The notes beneath the pieces are model-generated. The model saw nothing but the letters and a program-made list of their open reading frames with translations. It did no database searches and was not told the DNA's origin. The translations under genes and the position numbers were made by a program. Shown here piece by piece: positions 16,972-25,069 of a DNA stretch of 34,755 bases (position 1 is its first letter; each line of letters starts with the position of its first letter). Source of the DNA: RPQJ01 sp052035645 (GTDB lineage Bacteria > Pseudomonadota > Gammaproteobacteria > Steroidobacterales > Steroidobacteraceae); contig JBPOHK010000189.1 of assembly GCA_052035645.1 (NCBI GenBank), positions 1 through 34,755 on the forward strand. Reading direction: 5' to 3'.

Positions 16972-17544
16972 ATGCCGCTGACCGCCCCCCGACCGCGCGA
17001 ACTGCTGACGAGACGGACGATCACCTGCGAGGGATACCTGCGCGACGACGGTCTCGTCGACATCGAGGGGCACCTGACCGACGTGCGCGGGTACGACACC
17101 AGCAACGACTGGCGCGGCACGGTCAGGCGCGGCGATCCGGCGCACGAGATGTGGCTGCGCCTGACGGTCGATGACCAGCTCACCATCCGCGAGGTGGCCT
17201 GCAGCACGGATGCCGCGCCATACCCGCGATGTCGCGAAGTGCCGCCCAACCTGCAGCGCCTGGTCGGGCTCGGCGTGGCGGGCGGCTTCAAGAAGGAGGT
17301 CCGGGCGCGCGTCGGCGGCACGGCCGGCTGCACGCACATCCTCGCGCTGATCGACACGATGGCGAACGTCGCGGTCCAGGCGGTGGCGGGCAGCAAGCGC
17401 AACCAGGGACGCGAGGCGTTGCTCGACACCTATGGCACGCGCGGCGAAGGCAGCCGCGGGCTGGTCGGTTCCTGCCATTCCTACGCGGCGGACAGCCCGA
17501 TCGTACAGATCCTCTGGCCCGACGCCTACAAGCCGCCAGGCTGA
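16972..17544 (+). CDS. DUF2889 family protein
   Basis: A 190-residue protein matching DUF2889, whose members begin with a conserved RR-x-I-x-CEGYLRDDGLxDIEGHLTD block (here about 13-35). Other visible conserved parts are CTHILALIDTMA (about 122-133) and the Cys-His in GSCHSYAADSP (about 169-179). The reaction is unknown. In other proteobacteria the family often lies beside acyl-CoA and steroid or aromatic catabolic genes, which fits here. AGGAGA stands about 10 bases before ATG 16972; a TTG at 16915 would add 19 residues of non-conserved sequence. It ends 32 bases before the convergent sulfatase stop; that gap shows nothing notable. Confidence 0.85.
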   Translation: MPLTAPRPRELLTRRTITCEGYLRDDGLVDIEGHLTDVRGYDTSNDWRGTVRRGDPAHEMWLRLTVDDQLTIREVACSTDAAPYPRCREVPPNLQRLVGLGVAGGFKKEVRARVGGTAGCTHILALIDTMANVAVQAVAGSKRNQGREALLDTYGTRGEGSRGLVGSCHSYAADSPIVQILWPDAYKPPG

Positions 17545-17576
17545 CGGAAACACGCCATGCTCGCGACGGCTGCGCA

Positions 17577-19868
17577 TCAGTGTGCCGCGGCCGGGAAGTC
17601 GATCGTCAGGTCGTGCAACTGGCCGGAGAATCGCGCGGGTGACGCATAGTCCTCGGTGACCGGCGTGCCCTCGTCGCTGCCCACGTCGAGCGTCTCGTCG
17701 AGCGAGTAGCGGAACCCCAGTGTGCGCTCGATCCGGCCGGTCGCGACGGTCCGGCCGTCGACACGGAGCGTGACGTCGGCGGGCCCGCCGCGTTGCGGGC
17801 TGGCGGAGAATTCGACGGCCAGCAGGTGCGGCCCCGAACCGAGAGGCTCCGCCGACTGCACGATCGTGCGCTGCACGCCGGCCAGGTTGTAGTGCAGCGT
17901 CGGGCGGCCGTCCTGCAGGTACCAGCTGAAGCCGCCGAAGCGGCCGCCGATGGCGAGGAGCACGCCCTCCGCCGTGGCCGGAGTCAATTCCACGCGGGCC
18001 GTCAGCGTGAACGACCGGGCGATCAGCGGGGGGCCCGCTTTCTCGGGCAGGCGTGCCTGCGGACCCACGAAGCGAACGGACTGCACGCCCGAGTAGTTGG
18101 TCGGAAGGCCGGCTCGGCCCTCGTGGCGGTGGATCGGCAGCGCCCTGGCGCGCGCGGCTTCTTCCCAGAACAGCTTCTGCAGTTCCGCCAGCTTCGCGGG
18201 GTGCTCGGCGGCGACGTCCCGGGACTGGCTGAAGTCGCGCCGCAGGTCGAAGAGCTGCCACTGGCGGTTCTCCATCTGCGTGGGCGCGTAAGGCGGGAAC
18301 ACCCACGGGAACGCGTGCGGCCAGGTGCCGGCCCACCAGCCGTCGTGGTACAGGCCGACGTTGTCCCAGATCGCGAAGAACTGCGTGCGATGCAGCTCGG
18401 GCGCGTCGGGGTCGCGCAGCGTCGGCAGCAGGCTGACGCCGTCGAACGGCTGCTGCTCCACACCGTCGATGGTGCGCGGTGCCTCGATGCCGGCGGCATC
18501 GAGGATCGTCGGCATCAGGTCGGTCACGTGGGCGAACTGCGAGCGCACCGCCTGCGGTTGCCTGGTGTGGCCCGGCCAGGAGATCACCATGCCGTTGCGG
18601 ACCGCGCCGAGGTGCGACGGCAACTGCTTGGCGAGCGGGAAGGGCGTGTTCATGGCGCTCGCCCAGCCGATGGAGTAGTGGCCGTAGGACATCGGGCCGC
18701 CCATCTCGTCGCGATGGCGATCCATCGCCTCGAGCGGCAGGTTGACGGCATTCAGGATGCCGTGCTCGTTGAGCGTGCCGTCCAGCCCGGCTTCGGCGCT
18801 CGCGCCGTTGTCGCCCTGCAGGTAGACGACCAGCACGTCGTCGCCGAAGAGCGAGCGCGCTTCGTCGACCACGCGGCCGATCTCGTGGTCCGCGAAGGAG
18901 AGCGCGCCGGCGTAGACCTCCATCTCGCGGGCGTAGACGCGCTGCTGCAGTGGCGACAGCGTCGACCAGGCCGGGACCGGATCGAAGCGCTCCGCGAGGC
19001 GCGTGCCCTTCGGCGCCACGCCGAGTTGCACCTGCCGTTTCAGCGTAGCGGCGCGCGCCGCGTCCCAGCCCGCATCGAAGGCGCCGCGGTAGCGATCGAT
19101 CCACTCGCGCGGCGCATGGTGCGGTGCATGCGCCGTGCCCGGCGCGAAATACACGAACAGCGGCTTGCCGGGCGCGGCGGCGACCTGCTGGCGCATCCAC
19201 GCGATGGCGTCGTCGGCGAGGTCGCGGTCGAGGATGTAGTCGGCACGGCCGCGGGACGGATCGATGGGGCGCGTCCCGTCGTATAGCGCCGGCGAATACT
19301 GGTTCGTGTCGCCGCCGAGGAAGCCGTAGAAATGCTGGAAGCCGAGGCCGGTCGGCCACTGGTCGAACGGTCCCGACGGGCCCGACTGCCACGAGGGGAT
19401 GCCGTGGCTCTTGCCGAACATCGCGGTGGCGTAGCCCGCGTCGCGCAGCACGCGCGCGACCGTGGCGGCGGACTTCGGGATGACGCTGTTGTAGCCCTCG
19501 TAGCCGGTGGCTGCGTCGACGACGTTGCCGATGCCGACGGCGGTGTGGTTCCGTCCCGTGAGGAGGGCGGCCCGCGTCGGCGAGCAGATGCCCGTGGTGT
19601 GCATCCGGTTGTAGCGCACGCCTTCGCTCGCGAGGCGGTCGAGCGTCGGTGTCGCGACCGGGCCGCCGAAGGTGCTGGAGGCGCCGAAGCCGACGTCGTC
19701 GGTCATTACCAGCACGACGGTCGGTGCGTGTGGCGCCGGGCGCGGCTGCGCGGGCCACGACGGCGAGGGCAGCGGGGTCTCCGCCGCGTGCAGGGAAAAG
19801 GCCAGGCTGACGCCGAGCGAGACGGTGGCCAGCAGCCTGGCCGGGGCGTGGATGGAGCCGGTGTCCAT
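17577..19868 (-). CDS. Secreted sulfatase (type I, formylglycine-dependent)
   Basis: A 763-residue arylsulfatase-family enzyme that hydrolyses a sulfate ester. An N-terminal signal peptide is visible (LLATVSLGVSLAFSLHAA, cut near residue 29), so it is periplasmic or outside the cell. Asp57 and Asp58 begin the metal site. Cys95 in GICSPTRAALLTGR is the CxPxR motif converted to formylglycine by a maturase not present in this window. FFAIWDN and the HAPHHAP segment are further family marks. Residues from about 615 to the end form a beta-rich, LamG-like C-terminal region. It is the last gene of a minus-strand operon after the MFS gene, 39 bases away. Phosphonate or phosphodiester hydrolysis is a less likely alternative. 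Confidence 0.92.
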   Translation of the reverse strand: MDTGSIHAPARLLATVSLGVSLAFSLHAAETPLPSPSWPAQPRPAPHAPTVVLVMTDDVGFGASSTFGGPVATPTLDRLASEGVRYNRMHTTGICSPTRAALLTGRNHTAVGIGNVVDAATGYEGYNSVIPKSAATVARVLRDAGYATAMFGKSHGIPSWQSGPSGPFDQWPTGLGFQHFYGFLGGDTNQYSPALYDGTRPIDPSRGRADYILDRDLADDAIAWMRQQVAAAPGKPLFVYFAPGTAHAPHHAPREWIDRYRGAFDAGWDAARAATLKRQVQLGVAPKGTRLAERFDPVPAWSTLSPLQQRVYAREMEVYAGALSFADHEIGRVVDEARSLFGDDVLVVYLQGDNGASAEAGLDGTLNEHGILNAVNLPLEAMDRHRDEMGGPMSYGHYSIGWASAMNTPFPLAKQLPSHLGAVRNGMVISWPGHTRQPQAVRSQFAHVTDLMPTILDAAGIEAPRTIDGVEQQPFDGVSLLPTLRDPDAPELHRTQFFAIWDNVGLYHDGWWAGTWPHAFPWVFPPYAPTQMENRQWQLFDLRRDFSQSRDVAAEHPAKLAELQKLFWEEAARARALPIHRHEGRAGLPTNYSGVQSVRFVGPQARLPEKAGPPLIARSFTLTARVELTPATAEGVLLAIGGRFGGFSWYLQDGRPTLHYNLAGVQRTIVQSAEPLGSGPHLLAVEFSASPQRGGPADVTLRVDGRTVATGRIERTLGFRYSLDETLDVGSDEGTPVTEDYASPARFSGQLHDLTIDFPAAAH

Positions 19869-19907
19869 GATGAACCTCTGGTCGTCGTCCGCCGTCGCAG
19901 GACAGGG

Positions 19908-21197
19908 TCAGGTCGCGCCGGTCGTGGCCGGGAGGGCCGCGCGACGCAGGGCGCGCGCGGCGAGCAGGAAGTGCAGGACCGACCAGACGTTGACGAGGGC
20001 CAGCCCGAGCATCGCATAGCGCAACGAATCGGCGTGCGCGACGCCCGCCAGCGCATCGCTCGCGAGTCCGATGACCTGGGTGCCCACGCCGAACCCGAGC
20101 ACGTTGGCGAGCACCTGCATGACCGAGGCGGACACGCCCCGAATTCCTGCCGGCACCTGGTGCATGACCGTGGCGTAGCCGGGCGCCGAGATCAGCACCT
20201 GGGCCAGGGTCTGCACCGCGAACGCGCCCACCGCGACGGCGAGCGTGCCGGTGAGCACGCCGACCGCGGCGGCCGGGATCGTCACCGAGATGCACGCGGC
20301 CAGGAACAGCGCGACGCCGGCCGGGCCGCGCGCGTGGATGAGGTCGCCGATGCGACCGCCGGCCAGCGAGCCCAGCGCGCCGAGCGGCGCGATGGTGAAC
20401 GCGATCAGCGTACCGACCGTGGCGAGGCTCGCGCCGTGGTTGCGGACCAGCAGCGCGGGCAGCCAGGTCGTGAGCCCGATGGCCACCATGCCGGCGATGG
20501 TCGAGCCGGCGATCACGTGCAGCGCGGCCCGGTTCGCGACGATGATCCGCAGCGCCTCGCGCAGAGGCGGGGGCGTTGCGGCAGGTGTCGCCGCCGCCGC
20601 CCGCCGCGGCGGCTCGCGCACCGTCCGCCAGAGCAGCAGCGCGAGCAGCAGGCCGGGAACGCCGACGACGAGGAAGGCGGCACGCCAGCCGTACTGTGAG
20701 GCGACCGCGCCGGCGGCACTGAACCCGATGATCGTGCCGAGGCCCGAGCCCATGTAGTAGACGCCGAGCGCGGTCGCGCGGCGCTCCGGTGGCATGCGGT
20801 CGGAGATGATCGAGACGTTGGCCGGCGTGCCGCCGGATTCCGCGGCCGCGACGCCGACGCGGGCGAGCAGCAGCGTCCAGAATCCCGTCGCCAGAGCGCT
20901 CAGGGCCGTCAATCCGCTCCACACGGTCAACAGCACCGTGACCAGCCGCACGCGATTGACGCGATCGACCAGCATGCCGAGCGGGATCCCCGCGAGTGCG
21001 AACGGAATGGCGTAGGCCAGGCCCGCCAGCAGGCCGAGCTGCGAGTCGGTGAGCGCGAACTCGCGGCCGATCGGCTCGAGCAGCAGGGTCACGATCATCC
21101 GGTCCAGGTGATGGACCATGTAGACGAGCAGCAGTACGCCGACCACGTACCAGGCGCGTCGCCCGTCCGCGTGCTCCGTCGTCGACGGGTCGCTCAT
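19908..21197 (-). CDS. MFS transporter, spinster-like
   Basis: A 429-residue major facilitator with about 12 hydrophobic segments. The opening WYVVGVLLLVYMVHHLDRMIV and the loop motif GIPLGMLVDRVNRVR (between TM2 and TM3) are typical. A longer cytoplasmic loop (REPPRRAAAATPAATPPPLREA) divides the two halves. Spinster-like MFS proteins move hydrophobic or anionic organic compounds, and several sit in steroid or aromatic catabolic clusters. Being cotranscribed with a secreted sulfatase, it could import the desulfated product; that is inference. ATG 21197 has a GGGGGAG upstream and gives the normal N-terminus; the in-frame start at 21239 is less likely. Confidence 0.9.
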   Translation of the reverse strand: MSDPSTTEHADGRRAWYVVGVLLLVYMVHHLDRMIVTLLLEPIGREFALTDSQLGLLAGLAYAIPFALAGIPLGMLVDRVNRVRLVTVLLTVWSGLTALSALATGFWTLLLARVGVAAAESGGTPANVSIISDRMPPERRATALGVYYMGSGLGTIIGFSAAGAVASQYGWRAAFLVVGVPGLLLALLLWRTVREPPRRAAAATPAATPPPLREALRIIVANRAALHVIAGSTIAGMVAIGLTTWLPALLVRNHGASLATVGTLIAFTIAPLGALGSLAGGRIGDLIHARGPAGVALFLAACISVTIPAAAVGVLTGTLAVAVGAFAVQTLAQVLISAPGYATVMHQVPAGIRGVSASVMQVLANVLGFGVGTQVIGLASDALAGVAHADSLRYAMLGLALVNVWSVLHFLLAARALRRAALPATTGAT

Positions 21198-21258
21198 GCG
21201 GCTCCCCCGCGGGACTGCGGTGGCCCGGTGGCGCGCCACGCCGTCGGCCGGCGTGACC

Positions 21259-21678
21259 TCAAAGCGTCTTGTTCTCGGCGGCGGTCTTCACGCCGCCGTC
21301 GAGCCCGCGCTCACGCAGCACCTCGATGACGGAGGTCGTGGCCTCCGCGATGGCCGGGAACCCGACGTAGGGCAGGACCTGGATCAGGATCTCCTGCAGT
21401 TCCACCGGCGTCAGGCCGTTGTTGAGGCCGAAGCGCACGTGGTTCTTCAGTTCGTTCGGCATGCCCTGGGTGATCAGCGAGGCGATGACCGCGATGCTGC
21501 GGCTCCTGCGGTCGAGGCCCGGGCGGCCCCACACGCTGCCGAACGGAAACTCGATCGCCAGGCGCGCGATGTCGGCGCCGAAGTTGTCGGCATTCGCCGC
21601 GCCTTCGACGGCGGCCGCGAATTGCGGGCCCATCATGCTCACCATCAGCTCGTGACCAGCTTGCCACTTGTCGCTCAT
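21259..21678 (-). CDS. Carboxymuconolactone decarboxylase family protein
   Basis: A 139-residue all-helical CMD-family protein. LDRRSRSIAVIASLITQGMPNELKNHVRFGLNNGLTP (about 55-91) is the family core, and IQVLPYVGFPAIAEA follows. It lacks the CxxC of AhpD peroxidases, so it belongs with the lactone decarboxylase type, known from protocatechuate breakdown, where gamma-carboxymuconolactone loses CO2. Many members have other or unknown roles. Its place between a SnoaL-like gene and an MFS gene suggests an enzymatic step on a ring or lactone intermediate rather than stress defence. Confidence 0.88.
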   Translation of the reverse strand: MSDKWQAGHELMVSMMGPQFAAAVEGAANADNFGADIARLAIEFPFGSVWGRPGLDRRSRSIAVIASLITQGMPNELKNHVRFGLNNGLTPVELQEILIQVLPYVGFPAIAEATTSVIEVLRERGLDGGVKTAAENKTL

Positions 21679-21702
21679 CGTCGTCCCCCGGGGAGTCGTG
21701 GA

Positions 21703-22275
21703 TCAGGGCGCGCTGCTCAGCACGCCGGGTGTGGCCGGGTCGCCTTCGTTCCAGAAGGCCGTCCAGCTCGGAAACGAATGCGGCAGCTCGGGCCTCGCAT
21801 CGGGCCAGGCGTCCCAGTTCTGGAACGCCGGCTGACCGGGGCGGGCGAGCACGTCCGTCGAATACCAGTGCCGCTCCTTGCGGCGCACGAAGTACCAGCG
21901 ACCGTCGCGGCGCTCGTACTCGTCGAAATAGCAGATCGCCATGACCACCCAGCGGCCGCGATCCTCGTGCTCGGCGCGGCAATAGACCTTGCCGGTCGCG
22001 TGGTCGTCGTCGACGAAGTCGACCTGGTGGCCGCAGACCTGGTGGATCGACCGGTAGAAAGTTCGCACCTGGGGGTCGATGATGCTCTTCAGCACCGCGC
22101 GACCCCGCCCGAGCCGGCCACAATTGACGTCCTCGACGAACAGGCCGACCCAGGCGTCGAGGTCGCGCGAGTCGACCGCGATGGCATAGCGAATGGGCAA
22201 CTGCTGGATCGATTGCATCGATTCGATACGATCGACGCGGCGTCGCAGTTCGTCGAGCTCGCGGGGTTCGCTCAT
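21703..22275 (-). CDS. SnoaL-like (NTF2 fold) protein
   Basis: A 190-residue cone-shaped NTF2-fold protein. After a short helix (ELDELRRRVDRIESMQSIQQL) comes YAIAVDSRDLDAWVGLF (about 31-47), where Tyr and Asp pair as in scytalone dehydratase and bile-acid dehydratase relatives. HQVCGHQVDFVDDDHATGKVYC (about 78-99) supplies His residues in the usual pocket strand. WFVRRKERHWYSTDVL-like C-terminal strands complete the fold. Dehydration or isomerisation of a polycyclic alcohol or ketone is plausible but unproven. MSEP at 22275 is preferred to the longer frame from 22338, which would read through the operator and promoter. It heads the minus-strand operon U-CMD-MFS-sulfatase. Confidence 0.85.
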   Translation of the reverse strand: MSEPRELDELRRRVDRIESMQSIQQLPIRYAIAVDSRDLDAWVGLFVEDVNCGRLGRGRAVLKSIIDPQVRTFYRSIHQVCGHQVDFVDDDHATGKVYCRAEHEDRGRWVVMAICYFDEYERRDGRWYFVRRKERHWYSTDVLARPGQPAFQNWDAWPDARPELPHSFPSWTAFWNEGDPATPGVLSSAP

Positions 22276-22319
22276 GGCCGGGTCCGTGTTGCGGGGCCGC
22301 GGGGCGGCCGGTAACATGT

Positions 22320-22338
22320 ATTCGAACATTGTACGCAT
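22320..22338 (+). promoter_or_regulatory. Shared 19-base motif, site 3, over a minus-strand promoter
   Basis: ATTCGAACATTGTACGCAT matches the island consensus. It covers TACAAT on the minus strand (22328-22333). A perfect TTGACA on the minus strand (22349-22354) lies 15 bases further upstream as a -35 box. That promoter would start the SnoaL-like operon with a leader of about 45 bases. The SDR at 22399 diverges from the same region. GTAACATGT (22311-22319), the core of the palindrome at 15494, abuts the motif. A protein bound here could control both operons. Confidence 0.6.
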
Positions 22339-22398
22339 TTCTGAACTTTGTCAAAGCCGTCGGCCCGCGGGCGCGGCGGCCCCTCCGGAGGCGTCCCC

Positions 22399-23247
22399 AT
22401 GAGCACTGCGCGGCCCCGAACCTGGCTGATCACCGGCGTCTCCTCCGGCTTCGGTCGCGAACTCGCGCAAGCCATCCTGGCCCGGGGCGACACGGTGGTC
22501 GGCACCATGCGCCAGAAGGCGCAATTGTCGGCGTTCGAGGCCCTCGCACCGGGGCGGGCCCACGGTCGCATCCTCGACGTCACCGACGCCGCGGCCATTG
22601 CGCCGCTCGTGGCCGAGGTCGAGGCGAAGGTCGGTCCGATCGACGTGCTGGTGAACAACGCGGGGTACGGCCTCGGCGGCGCGGTCGAGGAGATCGACGA
22701 TGCCGAGGCGCGGCACGTCATGGAGACGAATTTCTTCGGCACGCTCAACCTCATCAAGGCCGTGGTGCCGCATTTTCGCGCGCGTCGGGCCGGCCACATC
22801 GTGAACTTCTCGTCCATGGCCGGCATCCTCGGCATCCCGGGCGTCGCCCTGTACTGCGCCGCCAAGCACGCGGTCAGCGGCCTGAGCGAAGCGCTCGCCG
22901 GGGAACTCGCCCCGTTCGGCATCCGCGTCACGGTCGTGGAGCCGGGCGGCTTCCGCACGAACTTCGCGGGCGGCTCGCTGGTCCTCGCCAGGCGCACGAT
23001 GTCCGAATACGACGGCACGCCAGCCGCGCGTCCGCGGGCCATGAAGGAGCACTACCACGGCACGCAGCAGGGCGATCCGGCCAAGGCCGCGGCGGCGGTG
23101 ATCGCGCTCGTCGACGCGCCGCAGCCGCCGGTGCACTTCGTGCTGGGTCCCGACGCGGTGGCCGCGGCACGCAACAAGCTGGCGCGCTTCGGCGACGAGA
23201 TCAGCGCCTGGGAAGCGCTCAGCTCCGGCACCAATTATTCAGCCTGA
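22399..23247 (+). CDS. Short-chain dehydrogenase/reductase
   Basis: A 282-residue classical SDR. ITGVSSGFGR (11-20) is the cofactor glycine motif, NNAG (86-89) is intact, and Ser139, Tyr152, Lys156 (YCAAK) form the textbook triad. The sequence TWLITGVSSGFGRELA is typical of the oxidoreductase subgroup that acts on hydroxy or keto groups of bulky substrates. GGAGG (22387-22391) lies 7 bases before ATG 22399; the frame also opens at 22348 but those residues fall in promoter DNA. It leads a three-gene operon with a crotonase and a flavoprotein. The exact alcohol or ketone is unknown. Confidence 0.92.
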   Translation: MSTARPRTWLITGVSSGFGRELAQAILARGDTVVGTMRQKAQLSAFEALAPGRAHGRILDVTDAAAIAPLVAEVEAKVGPIDVLVNNAGYGLGGAVEEIDDAEARHVMETNFFGTLNLIKAVVPHFRARRAGHIVNFSSMAGILGIPGVALYCAAKHAVSGLSEALAGELAPFGIRVTVVEPGGFRTNFAGGSLVLARRTMSEYDGTPAARPRAMKEHYHGTQQGDPAKAAAAVIALVDAPQPPVHFVLGPDAVAAARNKLARFGDEISAWEALSSGTNYSA

Positions 23248-23256
23248 GGGACGGCC

Positions 23257-24054
23257 ATGAGCACCGAACGCGATCCGCTGGGACAGGTCCGGACCGAGCA
23301 GCGCGGCAACCTGCTGCTGATCGGCATCGACCGGCCCGAGAAGCGCAACGGCTTCACGCCGAAGATGTTCAACGAACTGGCCGCGGCCTACACACGCCTC
23401 GAGGAATCCGCCGACCTGCGCTGTGGCGTGCTGTTCGCGGAAGGCGATCACTTCACCGCCGGTCTCGACATGCCGACCATCGTGCCGCTGCGCAAGGAAG
23501 GCAAGCCGCTGCTGCCGACGAGCGAGGTCGATCCGTTCAACCTGCGCCCGCCGCTGCGCACCAAGCCCGTCGTGGCCGCCATGAAGGGCATCTGCTTCAC
23601 CGTCGCCATCGAGCTGATGCTCGCGGCCGACGTGGTCATCGCCGCCGACAACTGCCGCTTTTCGCAGCTCGAGGTCAAGCGCGGGATCATGGCCGGGTGT
23701 GGCGCGACCTTCCGCATGGTCGAGCGCGCGGGCTGGGGCGACGCGATGAAATACCTGCTCACCGGCGACGAGTTCAATTCGCAGGATGCCCTGCGCATGA
23801 AGTTCGTCACCGAGGTCGTGCCTGCAGGGCAGGAACTGGCGCGCGCGATCGAGCTGGCGGAGAAGATCTGTCGCCAGGCGCCGCTCGCCGTGCAGGCGAC
23901 CATGGAGAACGCCCGTGTCGCCGGTACCCACGGCTGGCAGGCGGCGTACATGCAGATCGCCGCCACCCAGCGCCGGCTCTACAACTCCGAGGATGCGAAG
24001 GAAGGCGTGCAGTCCTTCGTCGAGAAGCGCGACGCGAAGTTCGTGGGTCGCTGA
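23257..24054 (+). CDS. Enoyl-CoA hydratase-family protein with altered oxyanion loop
   Basis: A 265-residue crotonase. Unlike four relatives in this window it keeps both hydratase Glu positions, Glu119 (VAIELML) and Glu139 (FSQLEVKRG). The first oxyanion element is FTAGLD (66-71). The second, normally G-G-G before the first Glu, reads CFTVAIE, so the small glycines are replaced by Thr-Val-Ala. The isomerase acid position is Cys147-Gly (MAGCGAT). Hydration is chemically possible but the altered loop hints at an unusual acyl group. GAGGG precedes the ATG and the gene is 9 bases after the SDR. The tail KRDAKFVGR matches the other crotonases. Confidence 0.9.
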   Translation: MSTERDPLGQVRTEQRGNLLLIGIDRPEKRNGFTPKMFNELAAAYTRLEESADLRCGVLFAEGDHFTAGLDMPTIVPLRKEGKPLLPTSEVDPFNLRPPLRTKPVVAAMKGICFTVAIELMLAADVVIAADNCRFSQLEVKRGIMAGCGATFRMVERAGWGDAMKYLLTGDEFNSQDALRMKFVTEVVPAGQELARAIELAEKICRQAPLAVQATMENARVAGTHGWQAAYMQIAATQRRLYNSEDAKEGVQSFVEKRDAKFVGR

Positions 24055-24064
24055 GGAAGTCAGG

Positions 24065-25042
24065 ATGTTCAAGACCCGGATCACCGAGCTGCTCGGCATC
24101 GACTACCCGATCCTGCAGGGCGGCATGCGCTGGGCCGCGCGCGCGGAACTGGCCGCGGCCGTCGCGAACGCGGGCGGCATCGGTTTCATTTCGGCGCACA
24201 CCCAGGCGACGGCCAAAGACCTGGCCGCCGAGATCCGCAAGGCCCGCGCGCTGACCTCCCGGCCGCTCGGTGTGAATCTCACGATCCTCGCGGCCAATAC
24301 CGGGCTCGACTACGACGGCTACGTGTCGGCGATCGTCGACGAGGGCGTCGCGGCCGTCGAGACGGCGGGCGGCAATCCGTCCAGGTACATCGAGCGACTG
24401 AAGTCGGCCGGCGTGAAGATCGTGCACAAGTGCGTCACCGTGCGCCACGCGCTCAAGGCCGAGAGCCTCGGCGTGGATGCCGTGAGCATCGACGGCTTCG
24501 AATGCGCAGGGCACCCGGGCGAGGACGACGTGCCGGGGCTGGTGCTGATCCCGCAGGCAGCGTCGAAGCTGAAGATCCCGGTCGTCGCCTGCGGCGGCAT
24601 CGCCGACGCACGCGGCTTCGTTGCCGCACTCGCCCTCGGCGCCGAAGGCGTCAATATGGGCACGCGCTTCCTGCTGACGCAGGAATCGCCGCTGCATCCG
24701 GCCCTCAAGGCAAAGTTCCTCGAATCGAGCGAGCGCGACACCGTGCTGATCGGCCGCTCCTACGGCGACTCGAGCCGCGTGATGCGAAACTCCGTCAGCA
24801 CTCAGGTCCTGGAGCGCGAGAAGCAGGGCGGCGTCACCCACAAGGACCTGTTGCCCGTCATCGGCGCCGCGCGCTGGATGGAGGCGATGGCCAATGGCGA
24901 CGTCGATGGCGGGGCCATCCCGCTCGGCATGTCGGTGGGCCTCGTCGACGACCTGCCGACCTGCGGCGAGCTGATCGGGCGCATCGTGTCCGAGGCACGC
25001 GCAATCGTGCACGGCCGGCTGTCGTCCGCCGTGCCGGCGTGA
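24065..25042 (+). CDS. Nitronate monooxygenase-like FMN protein
   Basis: A 325-residue TIM-barrel flavoprotein of the 2-nitropropane dioxygenase/nitronate monooxygenase family. GIDYPILQGGMRWAA (11-25) is the FMN-binding start, DGFECAGHPGEDD (143-155) carries His150, the usual catalytic His position, and CGGIADARGFVAALALGAEGVNMGTRF (176-202) binds the FMN phosphate. Relatives such as IpdC in steroid ring C/D breakdown are flavin-dependent dehydrogenases of CoA thioesters rather than nitronate oxidases. With an SDR and a crotonase in the same operon, a CoA-ester redox role is more likely here. ATG 24065 starts 10 bases after the crotonase stop; the long upstream frame overlaps that gene and was discarded. 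Confidence 0.88.
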   Translation: MFKTRITELLGIDYPILQGGMRWAARAELAAAVANAGGIGFISAHTQATAKDLAAEIRKARALTSRPLGVNLTILAANTGLDYDGYVSAIVDEGVAAVETAGGNPSRYIERLKSAGVKIVHKCVTVRHALKAESLGVDAVSIDGFECAGHPGEDDVPGLVLIPQAASKLKIPVVACGGIADARGFVAALALGAEGVNMGTRFLLTQESPLHPALKAKFLESSERDTVLIGRSYGDSSRVMRNSVSTQVLEREKQGGVTHKDLLPVIGAARWMEAMANGDVDGGAIPLGMSVGLVDDLPTCGELIGRIVSEARAIVHGRLSSAVPA

Positions 25043-25069
25043 CCGCGGGCGCCTGACGGCGCTGGTGTC

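Noticed and set aside
16897..20922. A 1341-residue minus-strand open frame
   Set aside because: It overlaps the sulfatase and MFS genes on the same strand in another frame, is dominated by Arg, Ala, Gly and Pro, and has no family motif. Long spurious frames are expected in DNA this rich in G+C.
25049..25062. GCGCC-TGAC-GGCGC hairpin between convergent genes as a terminator
   Set aside because: Short stem and no T tract in either direction; position is suggestive but not enough to annotate.
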